A DNA stretch of 15,621 bases, taken from the NCBI GenBank assembly GCA_964428355.1, contig CAYRYU010000141.1, forward strand, positions 1-15,621, given 5' to 3'. The position numbers and the translations under genes were made by a program. The stretch comes from CAYRYU01 sp964428355 (GTDB lineage Bacteria; Muiribacteriota; Ozemobacteria; Ozemobacterales; Ozemobacteraceae). This document shows positions 1-7,693 of this stretch, in pieces (within the stretch, counting starts at the first letter, position 1; every line of letters begins with the position of its first letter). The notes beneath the pieces were generated by a model. The model searched no databases, was not told where the DNA came from, and saw only the letters and a program-made list of their open reading frames with translations.

Positions 1-68
1 TGCGGCTCCACCCCCCACGCGCAGCACGCCAGCGAGGCCAGGGCAAGGGCAATCAGGAGTTTCTTCAC
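1..68 (-). CDS. Signal-peptide protein, N-terminus only (runs off window)
   Basis: Only the first 22 codons are in the window, so the function is unknown. Translation from the GTG at 68-66 gives MKKLLIALALASLACCAWG followed by VEP. This is a textbook Sec signal peptide: two lysines, a Leu/Ala-rich core, and a probable AWG cleavage point. The start is supported by an AGGAGG seven bases upstream and by a GTGA overlap with the stop of the preceding gene (65-67), which implies translational coupling. The leader closely resembles that of the gene at 731-1270 (both share SLAC and AWG), suggesting the same export route or a duplicated leader. The Cys residues do not fit a good lipobox (Ser at -3), so signal peptidase I is more likely than lipoprotein processing. 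This is too short to assign further. Confidence 0.75.
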   Translation of the reverse strand, partial: MKKLLIALALASLACCAWGVEP

Positions 69-721
69 GGCCTCACCTCCTGGTCGATGACGATCTGTGT
101 GGTGGTGGATGCCGCATAGGAAACCTGCACGTCACTCCCCCAGGGACGCGTTATGGAGCCTCCTGCATAGACCGCGATGCTTTCACCGGGGGTCGCGGTC
201 GCGCCGGCGTAGACGTAGACTGTCTCGGTAGCGCCCTGGTTCTGGATAATGACGTAGGCCCGTTTCGCGGCGTTGGTGACGGTCGCGGTTGTCCCGGCGT
301 TGGCCGTCGTGATGGTCGGGGTCGCGAGGGGGGCATCCCAGAAAAGGCCGATGGTTGCGGAGCCTGCCGGGATCGGGGCCGTGAACGTCGTCACGCTGAC
401 ATTTGTATTGACCGCAGTCGATGCCACCCCCGCAAGGATGGCTTGCAGGGCCGATATCAGGCCGATGGTGTCGGAGCCGAGGTTGACGATTGACCGGCGC
501 GAACCATCGACCAAGGCCAGAGTACCGGACCCACCCGCATCGCTGAAGACGGGGGAGAAGGTGAAAGTTGCCGATCCGATTGTGACGGTCATTCCGCCTG
601 CGACTGTGACGGGAAGCGGGTTGTTGGCCGAAACCTTCTGCCCATTGTCCCCGGTTTCGATCTGGACAGCCGGGGCCGCGCAAACGATCAGGACGAAGAA
701 CAGGGTTAGAAAGCGTTTCAT
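65..721 (-). CDS. Secreted-type phage structural protein, beta-rich
   Basis: A 218-aa protein starting at ATG 721, with a strong AGGAGGG just upstream and nine bases after the previous stop. Residues 1-19 form a Sec-like leader (MKRFLTLFFVLIVCAAPAV, probable cleavage after APA or nearby). The mature part is Ala/Thr/Val-rich with almost no charge clusters and looks all-beta. It carries NPLPVTV near residue 35, a phrase common in phage particle proteins, and a C-terminal block with VIIQNQG, VYVYAG and AGGSI. That block is typical of small beta-sandwich domains in phage tail or decoration proteins. The family pattern is recalled, not searched. It lies in a run of four signal-peptide genes after the tail genes, so a distal tail or virion-surface role is inferred. 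An unrelated secreted host-type protein is less likely given the tight operon. Confidence 0.8.
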   Translation of the reverse strand: MKRFLTLFFVLIVCAAPAVQIETGDNGQKVSANNPLPVTVAGGMTVTIGSATFTFSPVFSDAGGSGTLALVDGSRRSIVNLGSDTIGLISALQAILAGVASTAVNTNVSVTTFTAPIPAGSATIGLFWDAPLATPTITTANAGTTATVTNAAKRAYVIIQNQGATETVYVYAGATATPGESIAVYAGGSITRPWGSDVQVSYAASTTTQIVIDQEVRP

Positions 722-730
722 TTGGCCCTC

Positions 731-1270
731 CTATTCGGTGCCACCGATTGAAAGATCGAAGGATGCAAGATCCCCGGTTGTGTTGACGTAGATGTTCCGG
801 TTGGTTGCCGAGGCGTTCAGGCCCGCATAGGGGCAGAGCGTCACATGCGCCCCGGTCGGTCCCACGGTAATCACGCTTTGGGTCGCCATGTCGAAGGCCC
901 ACGGAGCCGAACCCGAACCTATGGTGATGGAATCGGAAGAGTCGATATTGCGGAACGCAAACCACTTGACCCGGTTGAAAACGATGGTCCCCCCGAAGCC
1001 ATCCGTCAGATTTTGCAGGTCATAGACCACGGCGGCGGCGCTTGTAACTTGGCTTCTAATCGTGTAAACCGCGTTCGCCTGTGCTGAGTTGGTCGCCGTG
1101 CCGTTGTCGAACCCGAGGGAGATCCGGGTTTTCCCTTCCTCGGTCGTGATGTTGTTCCCGGAAACATGCTTGAAAGTCGTCAGGATGTTAAGCGAGAACA
1201 GCCCGGAGAGTGTATCTCCCCAGGCGCACGCTAGGGAAAGCAGGAGAAGTATGAAGAGAATTTTTTTCAT
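731..1270 (-). CDS. Secreted-type phage structural protein
   Basis: A 179-aa protein. The ATG at 1270 is preferred over the ATG at 1276. GGGGAG lies six bases before the former but directly abuts the latter, and the resulting leader MKKILFILLLLSLACAWG matches the leader of the gene at 1-68. Cleavage is expected after AWG. The mature protein looks beta-rich. Around residues 67-120 it has an arrangement seen in many small phage particle proteins: a Thr-Ile-Arg segment, then a block with YDLQNLTDGFGG, VKWFAFRNID and ITIGSGSAPW. This is followed by a proline-glycine turn and a C-terminal domain ending in FDLSIGGTE. I recognise the pattern as a common virion-associated family but cannot name it. 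A signal peptide on such a family is unexpected. It sits two bases after the stop of the fibre-like gene and ten bases before the next start. Confidence 0.82.
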   Translation of the reverse strand: MKKILFILLLLSLACAWGDTLSGLFSLNILTTFKHVSGNNITTEEGKTRISLGFDNGTATNSAQANAVYTIRSQVTSAAAVVYDLQNLTDGFGGTIVFNRVKWFAFRNIDSSDSITIGSGSAPWAFDMATQSVITVGPTGAHVTLCPYAGLNASATNRNIYVNTTGDLASFDLSIGGTE

Positions 1271-1272
1271 GC

Positions 1273-2250
1273 TCATCTCCCCACGATCCCGATTACAGTC
1301 CCACCATCACCGCTCCCGAAATCGGTTGCAACGCCGACCCTTCGGGGCCGTTCCTTGTCGGTGATCGGGTCCGATGCTGGTTCCACCCGTCCCGGCTCGC
1401 TATCGCTGGTCAGTAGGATTGAGCCGGGGCTCGCGTTGGCGGTGCTTTCGAGGTTGAACACCGAAATCCCGGCAAGGACGGCATACAGGTATGTCCCGTT
1501 GGAGCCGGTCGCAACCCCCACCGAGGTAGTGCAAGATGCTGGGGCGTAAATTGCGCTCAAAAGCGGCCCTGTAGACCATGAAGCGCAAATCACGGCCCCG
1601 TCTGACGCGGTAAAGCCGTCCTCGGTAAGGAGCAGTGCGCATTGCCCGGTCCAGCCGTCGATAAACACGTTTTGGACGGTGAGAGAGTTCGTGATGCTCA
1701 TGTCGGCCCCGTGCGGGTCCGAAGTCGCCTCGGTATGGGCCAGGAGCCCACCCTTTGTCGCCACGTCCCCTGCAATGCTAACGGCCATGGGCTCATATTG
1801 GGACGTGCCCCCGTTGTAGATGAGGCACTGGCCGGATGCCGGGGCGGTCGAATCGACGGCCACGGACTGGATACTCGTCGCGTCCCCCGAATCCGCCGAA
1901 ATGGTCGCAGGCCCCCAGTCCGTCCCGTCGTAAACGAGAGCTTGGCCGGAGGCGGGCGGGTCAGAGGAGACCGCCACGGACTGGAGACTGGAGGCGTCAC
2001 CGGAAGAAGTTGCAGGGCCACGCCAAGAACCGCTTGCCATGCGGTATAAGGTGGCGTTTGTGGAGTCGAAGAGGATAAAAAGATCCCCGGTCGCGACGGT
2101 CGAGGATGCCGGGAGAGTTGTCCCCGAACTGATGAGCGGCTGCGCCCACGAACCCACCCCCTGGAAGCTGAAAGACGCCAGGGCCGTATATCCAAAGGCG
2201 ATTTCAGCCGCAAAGAACCAAAAGAGAAAAGCCCCAAAAAGTCGCCTCAT
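1273..2250 (-). CDS. Tail-fibre-like protein with signal peptide and tandem repeats
   Basis: A 325-aa protein starting at ATG 2250 with a GAGGTGG ribosome site. Residues 1-20 look like a signal peptide (two Arg, a Phe/Leu/Ala core, AFG before Tyr21). Residues 84-109 and 122-147 are two copies of one unit, GDA-S-QSVAV...PASGQ-L-Y-G, with a 38-residue period. Residues 172-182 contain an H...DPHGA motif, common in phage tail fibres at the joint between shaft and head. The C-terminus (KERPRRVGVA, then Gly-rich GTVIGIVGR) resembles the terminal segment of short fibre or appendage proteins. A receptor-contact or tail-tip fibre role is inferred from these motifs and from position after the baseplate genes. 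The leader is odd for a tail fibre, which normally folds and assembles in the cytoplasm. Confidence 0.82.
   Translation of the reverse strand: MRRLFGAFLFWFFAAEIAFGYTALASFSFQGVGSWAQPLISSGTTLPASSTVATGDLFILFDSTNATLYRMASGSWRGPATSSGDASSLQSVAVSSDPPASGQALVYDGTDWGPATISADSGDATSIQSVAVDSTAPASGQCLIYNGGTSQYEPMAVSIAGDVATKGGLLAHTEATSDPHGADMSITNSLTVQNVFIDGWTGQCALLLTEDGFTASDGAVICASWSTGPLLSAIYAPASCTTSVGVATGSNGTYLYAVLAGISVFNLESTANASPGSILLTSDSEPGRVEPASDPITDKERPRRVGVATDFGSGDGGTVIGIVGR
1810..2001 (-). repeat. Two tandem protein-level repeats in the fibre-like gene
   Basis: The repeat units lie at 1924-2001 and 1810-1887 and encode GDASSLQSVAV...PASGQALVYDG and GDATSIQSVAV...PASGQCLIYNG. They are 114 bases apart start to start. 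The DNA is still recognisably similar (for example GCCACGGACTGGA in both) but diverged, so this is an old duplication under coding selection, not a recent or assembly-derived one. Confidence 0.8.
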
Positions 2251-2259
2251 ATCGCCACC

Positions 2260-2511
2260 TCAATAGGGGACCGCGTGGTATGTTCCGGTGATCCCCGCGT
2301 TTCCCGAGTTGTGAATCGTGCACCCCGCCGTGGTCTTGGCCGATGTCCAGATTTCCCCGGCCCCACCCGCTGGGCTGGCCGTGAATTCGACCGATATATG
2401 ATAATTGGCAGACGGGGCCGCAGTTGGGAAGGTAACGGCGGTTCCACTTGTCCCGCCCGTAGTGAATGTATCCACGATTGGAGGGTCTATTCTTGTTCCT
2501 GCTGCGAGCAT
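2260..2511 (-). CDS. Small beta-rich tail or fibre protein
   Basis: An 83-aa protein starting at ATG 2511, preceded by AAGGGGG and 10 bases after the previous stop. It ends nine bases before the start of the fibre-like gene. There is no signal peptide, unlike the genes that follow. The segment AVTFPTAAPSANYHISVEF followed by EIWTSAKTTAGCTIHNS and a final GTYHAVPY has the rhythm of the small beta-sandwich domain often found at the tips of phage tail fibres and in lectin-like knobs: a V-x-F-P strand, an N-Y-x-I/V strand, K-T-x-x-G-x-T-I, and a terminal W/Y strand. Here that domain is essentially the whole protein. A receptor-binding or tip-capping role is inferred only from this resemblance and from location. 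Confidence 0.75.
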   Translation of the reverse strand: MLAAGTRIDPPIVDTFTTGGTSGTAVTFPTAAPSANYHISVEFTASPAGGAGEIWTSAKTTAGCTIHNSGNAGITGTYHAVPY

Positions 2512-2521
2512 GTTTTCCCCC

Positions 2522-3819
2522 TTACAGGATGATTTCCCAATAGTCGCCGATGTAGAAGGCCCCCGTAGCCCCCGGAGGAACCGGAGTTGACGCGGTAACT
2601 CTGGTCAGGTCAATGTTCCATGCCTGGACCCCGGAACCCACGGTATAGATACACAGCGTTTGTACGCCCAGAGTCGCCTTGTAGGCTTCGTGCGCTGCGG
2701 TCGTCCTCGCCACGACATCCCCAGGGTCGCCCCACCAGGAAGCCCCGTTTTCAATGCCGATTTTAAGCCGGAGCAAGGTCGAGCCTGAATACCCCCGGAT
2801 GTATCGCCTGTTCTTTCCCCCGATGGTGNNNNNNNNNNNNNNNNNNNNNNNNNNNNNNNNNNNNNNNNNNNNNNNNNNNNNNNNNNNNNNNNNNNNNNNN
2901 NNNNNNNNNNNNNNNNNNNNNNNNNNNNCAAGGTCGAGCCTGAATACCCCCGGATGTATCGCCTGTTCTTTCCCCCGATGGTGCCGTAAATGTCGGTCGG
3001 GATCGGCGCTTTATAGGGGCTACCAAAGTAGTTGGCGAGCCACGGGAGGCCGGTCGAGCCCCCGCTCGAATCCTTGCTCGGGTAGTCGGCCCCACCCACC
3101 CTCTGGACCATGTAGACATTGGGTATCCCGCCCGTCGAATCAATCCAGGCGAGCCAGCCGGAAACCGGCCAAAACGCCGGGTCGTAGCCGCGCTTATACC
3201 ACTCCTCTTCAGAGATCAGCCCGTCGTCATCCAAATCCCACACGTCGAAAAGGGAAGGATCATAAGGCCATTCGGTCGGGTCTATGTAGTTGTCGTGGTT
3301 GACGTCGAAATACTCGAAGTCCTGCGGGTGATCCGGGTCGTTGGGGTCCCAAGGATACGGGGACGGGGTTGGCTCGGGTTCCGGCTCTGGTTCTGGCTCG
3401 GGTTGTTGCACTCCGCGCTTGTCGATCAAGATCAGGGTGGGCCGCCATCTTGGGTTGTCTCGGAGAAGGTATTCAATGGCGGCAACGGCTTTCAGGCCCC
3501 GGTCGATGTATTCCGAAAGCGGGACCGAGAACCACGAGGGCTGGAGAACGGTCGCCCACCACACCCCACGCGGGGTTTCGACCATGTTGACTTGGGCTCC
3601 GACAACCATCCCAGGATGGCAGCACGTAGCGGCAACCACTTTGCCCCGGAATAAAACCGTGCACTGGTCGAAATTGTTGTAGCCCATGTCGGTAATGGTC
3701 AGGATCTGGCCCATCGTGCATTTTTTGGTTTCCGAGTATGCTTCGAGGATCGGAGACCGAAGCCCGAAATTCCCAGGCTTCGACGGATGTGGTTTGAAGA
3801 TTGTGTGCTTACTAGGCAT
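2522..3819 (-). CDS. Baseplate-region protein with Pro-Glu linker and two EF-hands
   Basis: The gene is interrupted by a 100-N gap (2829-2928) that is probably artificial. Removing the gap and one copy of the 55-base duplicated flank joins both halves in frame as a 380-aa protein. The start is ATG 3819, overlapping the previous stop by eight bases. The N-terminal part (1-137) contains a Cys-Cys-His stretch near 66-68 and no family I recognise. Residues 140-150 are a Pro-Glu repeat linker. Residues 172-183 (DVNHDNYIDPTE) and 195-206 (DLDDDGLISEEE) are two canonical 12-residue EF-hand calcium loops, with acidic or Asn ligands at 1, 3 and 5 and Glu at 12. The C-terminal part (about 215-380) is Trp/Gly-rich with WW at about 311-312. 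Position after the hub gene suggests a tail-tip or baseplate component stabilised by calcium. The role is inferred. Confidence 0.82.
2774..2983. other. Artificial scaffold gap with duplicated 55-base contig ends
   Basis: One hundred N (2829-2928) separate two identical 55-base copies, 2774-2828 and 2929-2983. Such exact k-mer-length duplicates arise when two overlapping contig ends are scaffolded without being merged. Collapsing 155 bases restores the reading frame (GSTL continuing into LRLKIGIEN). Hence no sequence is likely to be missing here. Confidence 0.92.
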
Positions 3820-4243
3820 CGAGGCACCCCAGGCGCAGGAAAACGCGCATCTTGCCCATCGTGTCCGGTGTCCCCGGAATCGTGAGCTTGATCTGAACCA
3901 GCGTTCGACCCGTCGCCCCAATCACTACCGGGAAAGCCCCTTCGCCGCTGTCGAGGTCGAGGAACGAGGCGGGGAAGCTCGTCGGGAAGGTCAGCGTCAC
4001 CCACGAGGAATCGGCGGGCAGCTTCGCCTGCATCCACCCCTCGGTAATGGCTTCCTTTCCCTGACGGTTGCTCACGTCGGAGGCTTGCCGATTCCCGTAG
4101 CCAGCCACATAGAGCCGACCATTCCGGGCCTTCCCCTCGGTCTCGTTCAGTCCGATAGTGACGGTCTCGCCGCTGGTCATGGTCAGCGTTTTTATCGTCG
4201 TCCAGACGCCTTCAATCTCTTGCTGAACCGGCACGGCGGCCAT
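3812..4243 (-). CDS. Hypothetical baseplate or tail protein
   Basis: A 143-aa protein beginning MAAVPVQQEIEGVW. The ATG at 4243 is chosen because it overlaps the hub gene's TAA as TAATG. A TTG 15 bases further upstream is possible but weaker. No named family is recognised. The first third has short beta strands (VWTTIKTLTMTSGETVTIGL), the middle has a polar Gly/Asn/Arg segment with YVAGYGNRQASD, and the end has VQIKLTIPG and MRVFLRLGC. It looks like a compact all-beta module with no signal peptide and no membrane segment. It is translationally coupled to the hub gene upstream and to the EF-hand gene downstream (eight-base overlap), so it probably functions in the same baseplate or tail-tip complex. 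Confidence 0.78.
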   Translation of the reverse strand: MAAVPVQQEIEGVWTTIKTLTMTSGETVTIGLNETEGKARNGRLYVAGYGNRQASDVSNRQGKEAITEGWMQAKLPADSSWVTLTFPTSFPASFLDLDSGEGAFPVVIGATGRTLVQIKLTIPGTPDTMGKMRVFLRLGCLDA

Positions 4244-5570
4244 TATGCCACCCCCCAAAGCTCAACGGTTGTGGTCCAGAGTTCGTCCGGGTTCATGTTG
4301 TGTTGGAGCCGCGCCACAAAATAGGTTCCGGTCTGGTAGGTGACGACATCGCCCAATTCCAAAAAGGGGTTGAATCGGACTTGCGCGAAACGCTTGTCTC
4401 GCTGAGACTCGGTTGCAACGCTGGTTGCGTAGGCCAGTAGTTCTGCATCACTGGTGCAAATGTTGTTCTGCACACCCCCGGAAAGCTCCAGAACCCCGTA
4501 AATTGCTTGGTCTGCCAGGTCGTCATACGTTCCGCTGATTTGCACAATCCCCGGCGCGTTGCCGGAGGAGACCGTGAAGGACCCATCTTCCCGAACGACA
4601 AACATATAGCCGGGCATGTTCGCCTCGGCAAACCCCGTGTAATTGCTGTNNNNNNNNNNNNNNNNNNNNNNNNNNNNNNNNNNNNNNNNNNNNNNNNNNN
4701 NNNNNNNNNNNNNNNNNNNNNNNNNNNNNNNNNNNNNNNNNNNNNNNNNACGACAAACATATAGCCGGGCATGTTCGCCTCGGCAAACCCCGTGTAATTG
4801 CTGTAAGGGACGCGGTTGTAACGCTTCGAGGTGTCGGTGATCGCGTGGAATTCAATGGCCCGCGTGAGGTCGAAAAGCGGGGTCAGGCCGGCAATACTGG
4901 TCGGGTCGAGCAAAAGAAGTTCGTTTGCCCCGGTGAAGGCCAGATATTGTAGCTTGTAGGCTGAAAGAAGCGCAACGGCGGCTTCAAGAAGGCTGCGGAA
5001 TTCCCCCAGGGCGTGCTCGGGGACCGAGACCGGATCGCCTTGCTGAATGACGGCGAAATTCGTCCCCAGGGAAAGCGCGTCGCATTGGCCGGCAATCCAC
5101 CCCGCAACATCACCCGTCATGTTTCCCGTTACGGTCGCCTCGTCCAGCCTCTTCCCGCCGTCAAAGGCTTCGATGATACCGACGGCTTCACCTGGATTGG
5201 GAGCCGTCCAGGAGTCGAGATTCCCCAAGAAAACCTGCTGGGATGACGAGTATGTCTTGAACTTCACACCCGCCGTGATGATGACTTCGGCGTTGGGGAC
5301 GATGCTTGCCGGGATCGCGTCGGGATCAACCAGAATTTCGAGCTTTGCCTTGCCAAAATTGTCCTGCAAGCCTCGGGAAATTTCGATGGATTGGACCTTG
5401 GGAACGGCCACCCCGCCAACGGTCACATCGACGAAACATTGGAGGGGTCGCGGATCAAGCCCGCTCAGGGCATCCCGGATTTCCTCGTTGAGCACCAGGG
5501 CATCACAAACGAGGTCGGTGTATTCGACCCCGTAATATGACTGCCCGTACCGCTCAGTCCCATACCCCAC
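4243..5570 (-). CDS. Probable tail hub / baseplate protein (gpD- or gp27-like role)
   Basis: A second N gap (4650-4749) splits the gene. Collapsing 155 bases joins TGFAEANMPGYMFV to VREDGSFTVSS and yields 390 aa. The start is the GTG at 5570, supported by AAGGAGG eight bases upstream. The N-terminal half alternates beta strands in a pattern typical of phage hub proteins: IEISRGLQDNFGKAKLEI, then VFLGNLDSW, then a GIIEAFDGGKRLDE segment. A helical segment around residues 150-205 precedes another beta region. The late-control-D/hub assignment rests on this pattern and on its place two genes after the tape measure. Residue-level similarity was not tested. The C-terminal region ends TTTVELWGVA and is coupled to the next gene by TAATG. 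It could instead be a prophage-type tail protein with endopeptidase ancestry, but no catalytic motif is seen. Confidence 0.7.
4595..4804. other. Artificial scaffold gap with duplicated 55-base contig ends
   Basis: One hundred N (4650-4749) are flanked by identical copies at 4595-4649 and 4750-4804. As with the gap at 2829, deleting the Ns and one copy restores the reading frame of the surrounding hub gene. The duplication is therefore an assembly product, not a biological repeat. Confidence 0.92.
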
Positions 5571-5573
5571 GCC

Positions 5574-5960
5574 TCAAGCCTCCTTCTCCAACACCCGGAA
5601 GGTCAGCGTTGCCATCGGACGGCCTCCGACGTAGGAAAGGCCCACGGTCATCACGACACGGTAAAGGCCGGTCCCGGTGTCCACCATCCATTCAACCTGG
5701 GTCGAAGCGTCCATGGCTTGGAGGGTAACGGCTTGAGCGGCGGTGAGAATGATCCCGTCATAGGTCTTCTGGATCGCGGTTTCATCGTATTTTGTGACTT
5801 GCCGGAATACCCCCGCCTCGGTTGTCGATGTCGGGAGGTATGCGGCTTCGGCAATCTGGGTCGGGGCGAGCCAGAAATCGTTTCCGATCTGCTCAAGGTT
5901 CAAGTCGTAGAAGGTTTCGGCGGTCAGGTCCACATACGAGGCCGCGCTGTATATCCGCAT
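5574..5960 (-). CDS. Small tail protein downstream of the tape measure
   Basis: A 128-aa protein starting MRIYSAASYVDLTAETFYDL. Its ATG at 5960 overlaps the tape-measure stop as TGATG, and it ends three bases before the hub GTG. No family is recognised with certainty. The middle (FRQVTKYDETAIQKTYDGI) is polar and probably helical. The C-terminal third (TGLYRVVMTVGLSYVGG, then MATLTFRVLEKEA) consists of beta strands. Its position between tape measure and hub is the usual place for a distal-tail or tail-tip adaptor protein, so that role is inferred from order only. There is no signal peptide or membrane segment. Confidence 0.75.
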   Translation of the reverse strand: MRIYSAASYVDLTAETFYDLNLEQIGNDFWLAPTQIAEAAYLPTSTTEAGVFRQVTKYDETAIQKTYDGIILTAAQAVTLQAMDASTQVEWMVDTGTGLYRVVMTVGLSYVGGRPMATLTFRVLEKEA

Positions 5961-7693
5961 CAGAACGCCCCCCCGATGGTGCCTTCGGTCTTCGCCACCC
6001 GATTCAGAAGGTCGATGATGGCTTTCAGAATCGGGTCACTGGAGGCGGTTCCAAAATTCACGTCAAGCTTGTTTCCGTCTTTCTTCGAGCCCTCGGATTC
6101 CCACAGAACCTTTCCATTGGTCCGCTCGTTGACACCTTTTTGCCAGAGGGTATGCCCTTCGGCATCGCCCGAAGTCCCCTTGAGCCCGGAAAGCCCAAAG
6201 GGATCGGAGGCGTTGATTTTGAAGCCTGATAGGGCGCTCATCATCTTTACCAGGTCGGAGGTGAACCCCTGAGAGAAAGACCCCCATATCTCTCTCTGCC
6301 CCCTTATTCCCGCCTCCCCCGCCTGGAATGCAGCGTAAAGCGCGGCGGTGTTGGCATTGGCTTCGTCGCGCATGGTAAGGCCCAACTTTGTTATCCCGTC
6401 AATCGCGGAAGTGGTAAAGCCCATCATCTCCATGATCGAGGTTCCCCCTGCTGACGAGGCGAAATCCGCGATGGAGGTTCCGATGAGCAATTTGATATCG
6501 TTGAGCGTGGTCAACGCGGCATTCTTGATCCTGAGCCATACCTCTTCCCCAGCGATGGCGAGATCCCCGAATTTTTCGACGAGGAAGCCAACCCCCAGGG
6601 GTATCGTTCCCCGGAGAAACCCCATCACCAAGTCGAAAGTCCCGGCTATCTCCCCGGTGACTCCAAGAATTGCCCGGACCCCGGCCATGATCGGCCCTCC
6701 GATGATCCCGCCGATATCCATAAGCCCATTCCAGATAGGGGTCACAGTCCGAAGCAGGTTGTAGCCCATCTCTGTCAGGGTTTGCGTTGCTGGTATGATT
6801 TGGTCGAGGATCAGAGCTTTCCCCTGCTCGAGGTATTGGGTAATCATCCCGCCGATGCGGAAACCCAGATTTGCCCCGGAGAATTCGGCCCACTCCGAGA
6901 AGGCATCGCGCACCTGCCGGATGTTTGAGACCAGGAAGGCAAACGGCCCACTGTCCATGATGCGTTTCTGGAAGATGATCCATGTATCCTGAATGGTCGA
7001 GATTGCCCCGAGCCACGAATCACTGGCCCGGCGCATCCCGCCCGCGTATTCTTTTTCCATGCGACGAAGGATCGCGGCTATCGCAGCGTCGGCCTTAATT
7101 CCCTGCGCTCCGATGTTTTCCATTTGTTTTGCCGTGAGGTGGAATTCCTCTTGCAGCCATTTGATAGCCGGGATATTCCGCTCCGAAAGCTGGTTCAACT
7201 CCTGTTGCACCACCTTGCCCTTGAGTTGCATCTGGCCCAGGGCAACCACGATCCCGTCGAAGTCCGCCCCCAGGGCAAAGGAAGCGTCACCGATGGTTTC
7301 CAGGATCCCCGACATGGGATCGAACCCGTAGGCCTTGAGCTTCAGCATTTTGGCTGTCACATCTTCAAGGGTCATCGGGGTCACGGCGGCAAATTTCACG
7401 GCCCAATCCAGCGCATTTTGAGCAGGCCCCGCACCGCCGAAAATGGTTCGGAACCTGATCTCGAGTTGTTCAAAGGTGGAGGCCGTGCTGGTCAGCTGTT
7501 CCCCTGCCGACCAGATAGCGTCAATCCCGCGCTTTGCAAGGCCCGTTATCTTGTTGAAAAGCTCCCAGGCAGCGTTGAGCCCGAGCACCCGGCCCATCAG
7601 GCGGTCGGCTGAGATATCCATTCCGGGGAATACGTTTTCCCCGCCTTCGGAGCCGATCTTGATGAGGAGTTCCTTGGTTACATCAGCGCTCAT
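5960..7693 (-). CDS. Tape measure protein
   Basis: A 577-aa protein starting at ATG 7693 with GGAGG five bases upstream. It sets tail length and is threaded through the tail tube during assembly. Residues about 70-195 match the classic N-terminal tape-measure domain: a STFEQLEIRFRTIFGG start, then AVKFAAVTPMTLEDV, MLKLKAYGFDP and LGQMQLKGKVVQQELNQLSE. Residues about 285-405 are rich in Gly/Ile/Leu/Ala with several hydrophobic stretches, as is usual for the part that enters the host envelope. The C-terminal 120 residues are polar and Gly/Ser/Lys-rich. At 577 aa it is short for the family, which predicts a short to medium tail. The gene overlaps the end of the frameshifted chaperone ORF by 11 bases, a standard arrangement. 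No lytic transglycosylase or peptidase motif is seen. Confidence 0.93.
   Translation of the reverse strand: MSADVTKELLIKIGSEGGENVFPGMDISADRLMGRVLGLNAAWELFNKITGLAKRGIDAIWSAGEQLTSTASTFEQLEIRFRTIFGGAGPAQNALDWAVKFAAVTPMTLEDVTAKMLKLKAYGFDPMSGILETIGDASFALGADFDGIVVALGQMQLKGKVVQQELNQLSERNIPAIKWLQEEFHLTAKQMENIGAQGIKADAAIAAILRRMEKEYAGGMRRASDSWLGAISTIQDTWIIFQKRIMDSGPFAFLVSNIRQVRDAFSEWAEFSGANLGFRIGGMITQYLEQGKALILDQIIPATQTLTEMGYNLLRTVTPIWNGLMDIGGIIGGPIMAGVRAILGVTGEIAGTFDLVMGFLRGTIPLGVGFLVEKFGDLAIAGEEVWLRIKNAALTTLNDIKLLIGTSIADFASSAGGTSIMEMMGFTTSAIDGITKLGLTMRDEANANTAALYAAFQAGEAGIRGQREIWGSFSQGFTSDLVKMMSALSGFKINASDPFGLSGLKGTSGDAEGHTLWQKGVNERTNGKVLWESEGSKKDGNKLDVNFGTASSDPILKAIIDLLNRVAKTEGTIGGAF

Noticed and set aside
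1..68. Lipoprotein leader at SLACC
   Set aside because: The residue at -3 is Ser and not Leu/Val/Ile, and the same SLAC occurs in the neighbouring leader before a better AWG cleavage point.
2774..2983. 55-base direct repeats as an attachment site or mobile element boundary
   Set aside because: The copies are exact, flank 100 N, have the same length as another gap's flanks and restore a gene when collapsed. This is an assembly artefact.
3340..3420. DNA-level repeat in the Pro-Glu coding stretch as a phase-variable or CRISPR-like tract
   Set aside because: It is a short codon-level repeat (CCGGAGCC-like units with synonymous changes) explained by the protein linker. There are no spacers.
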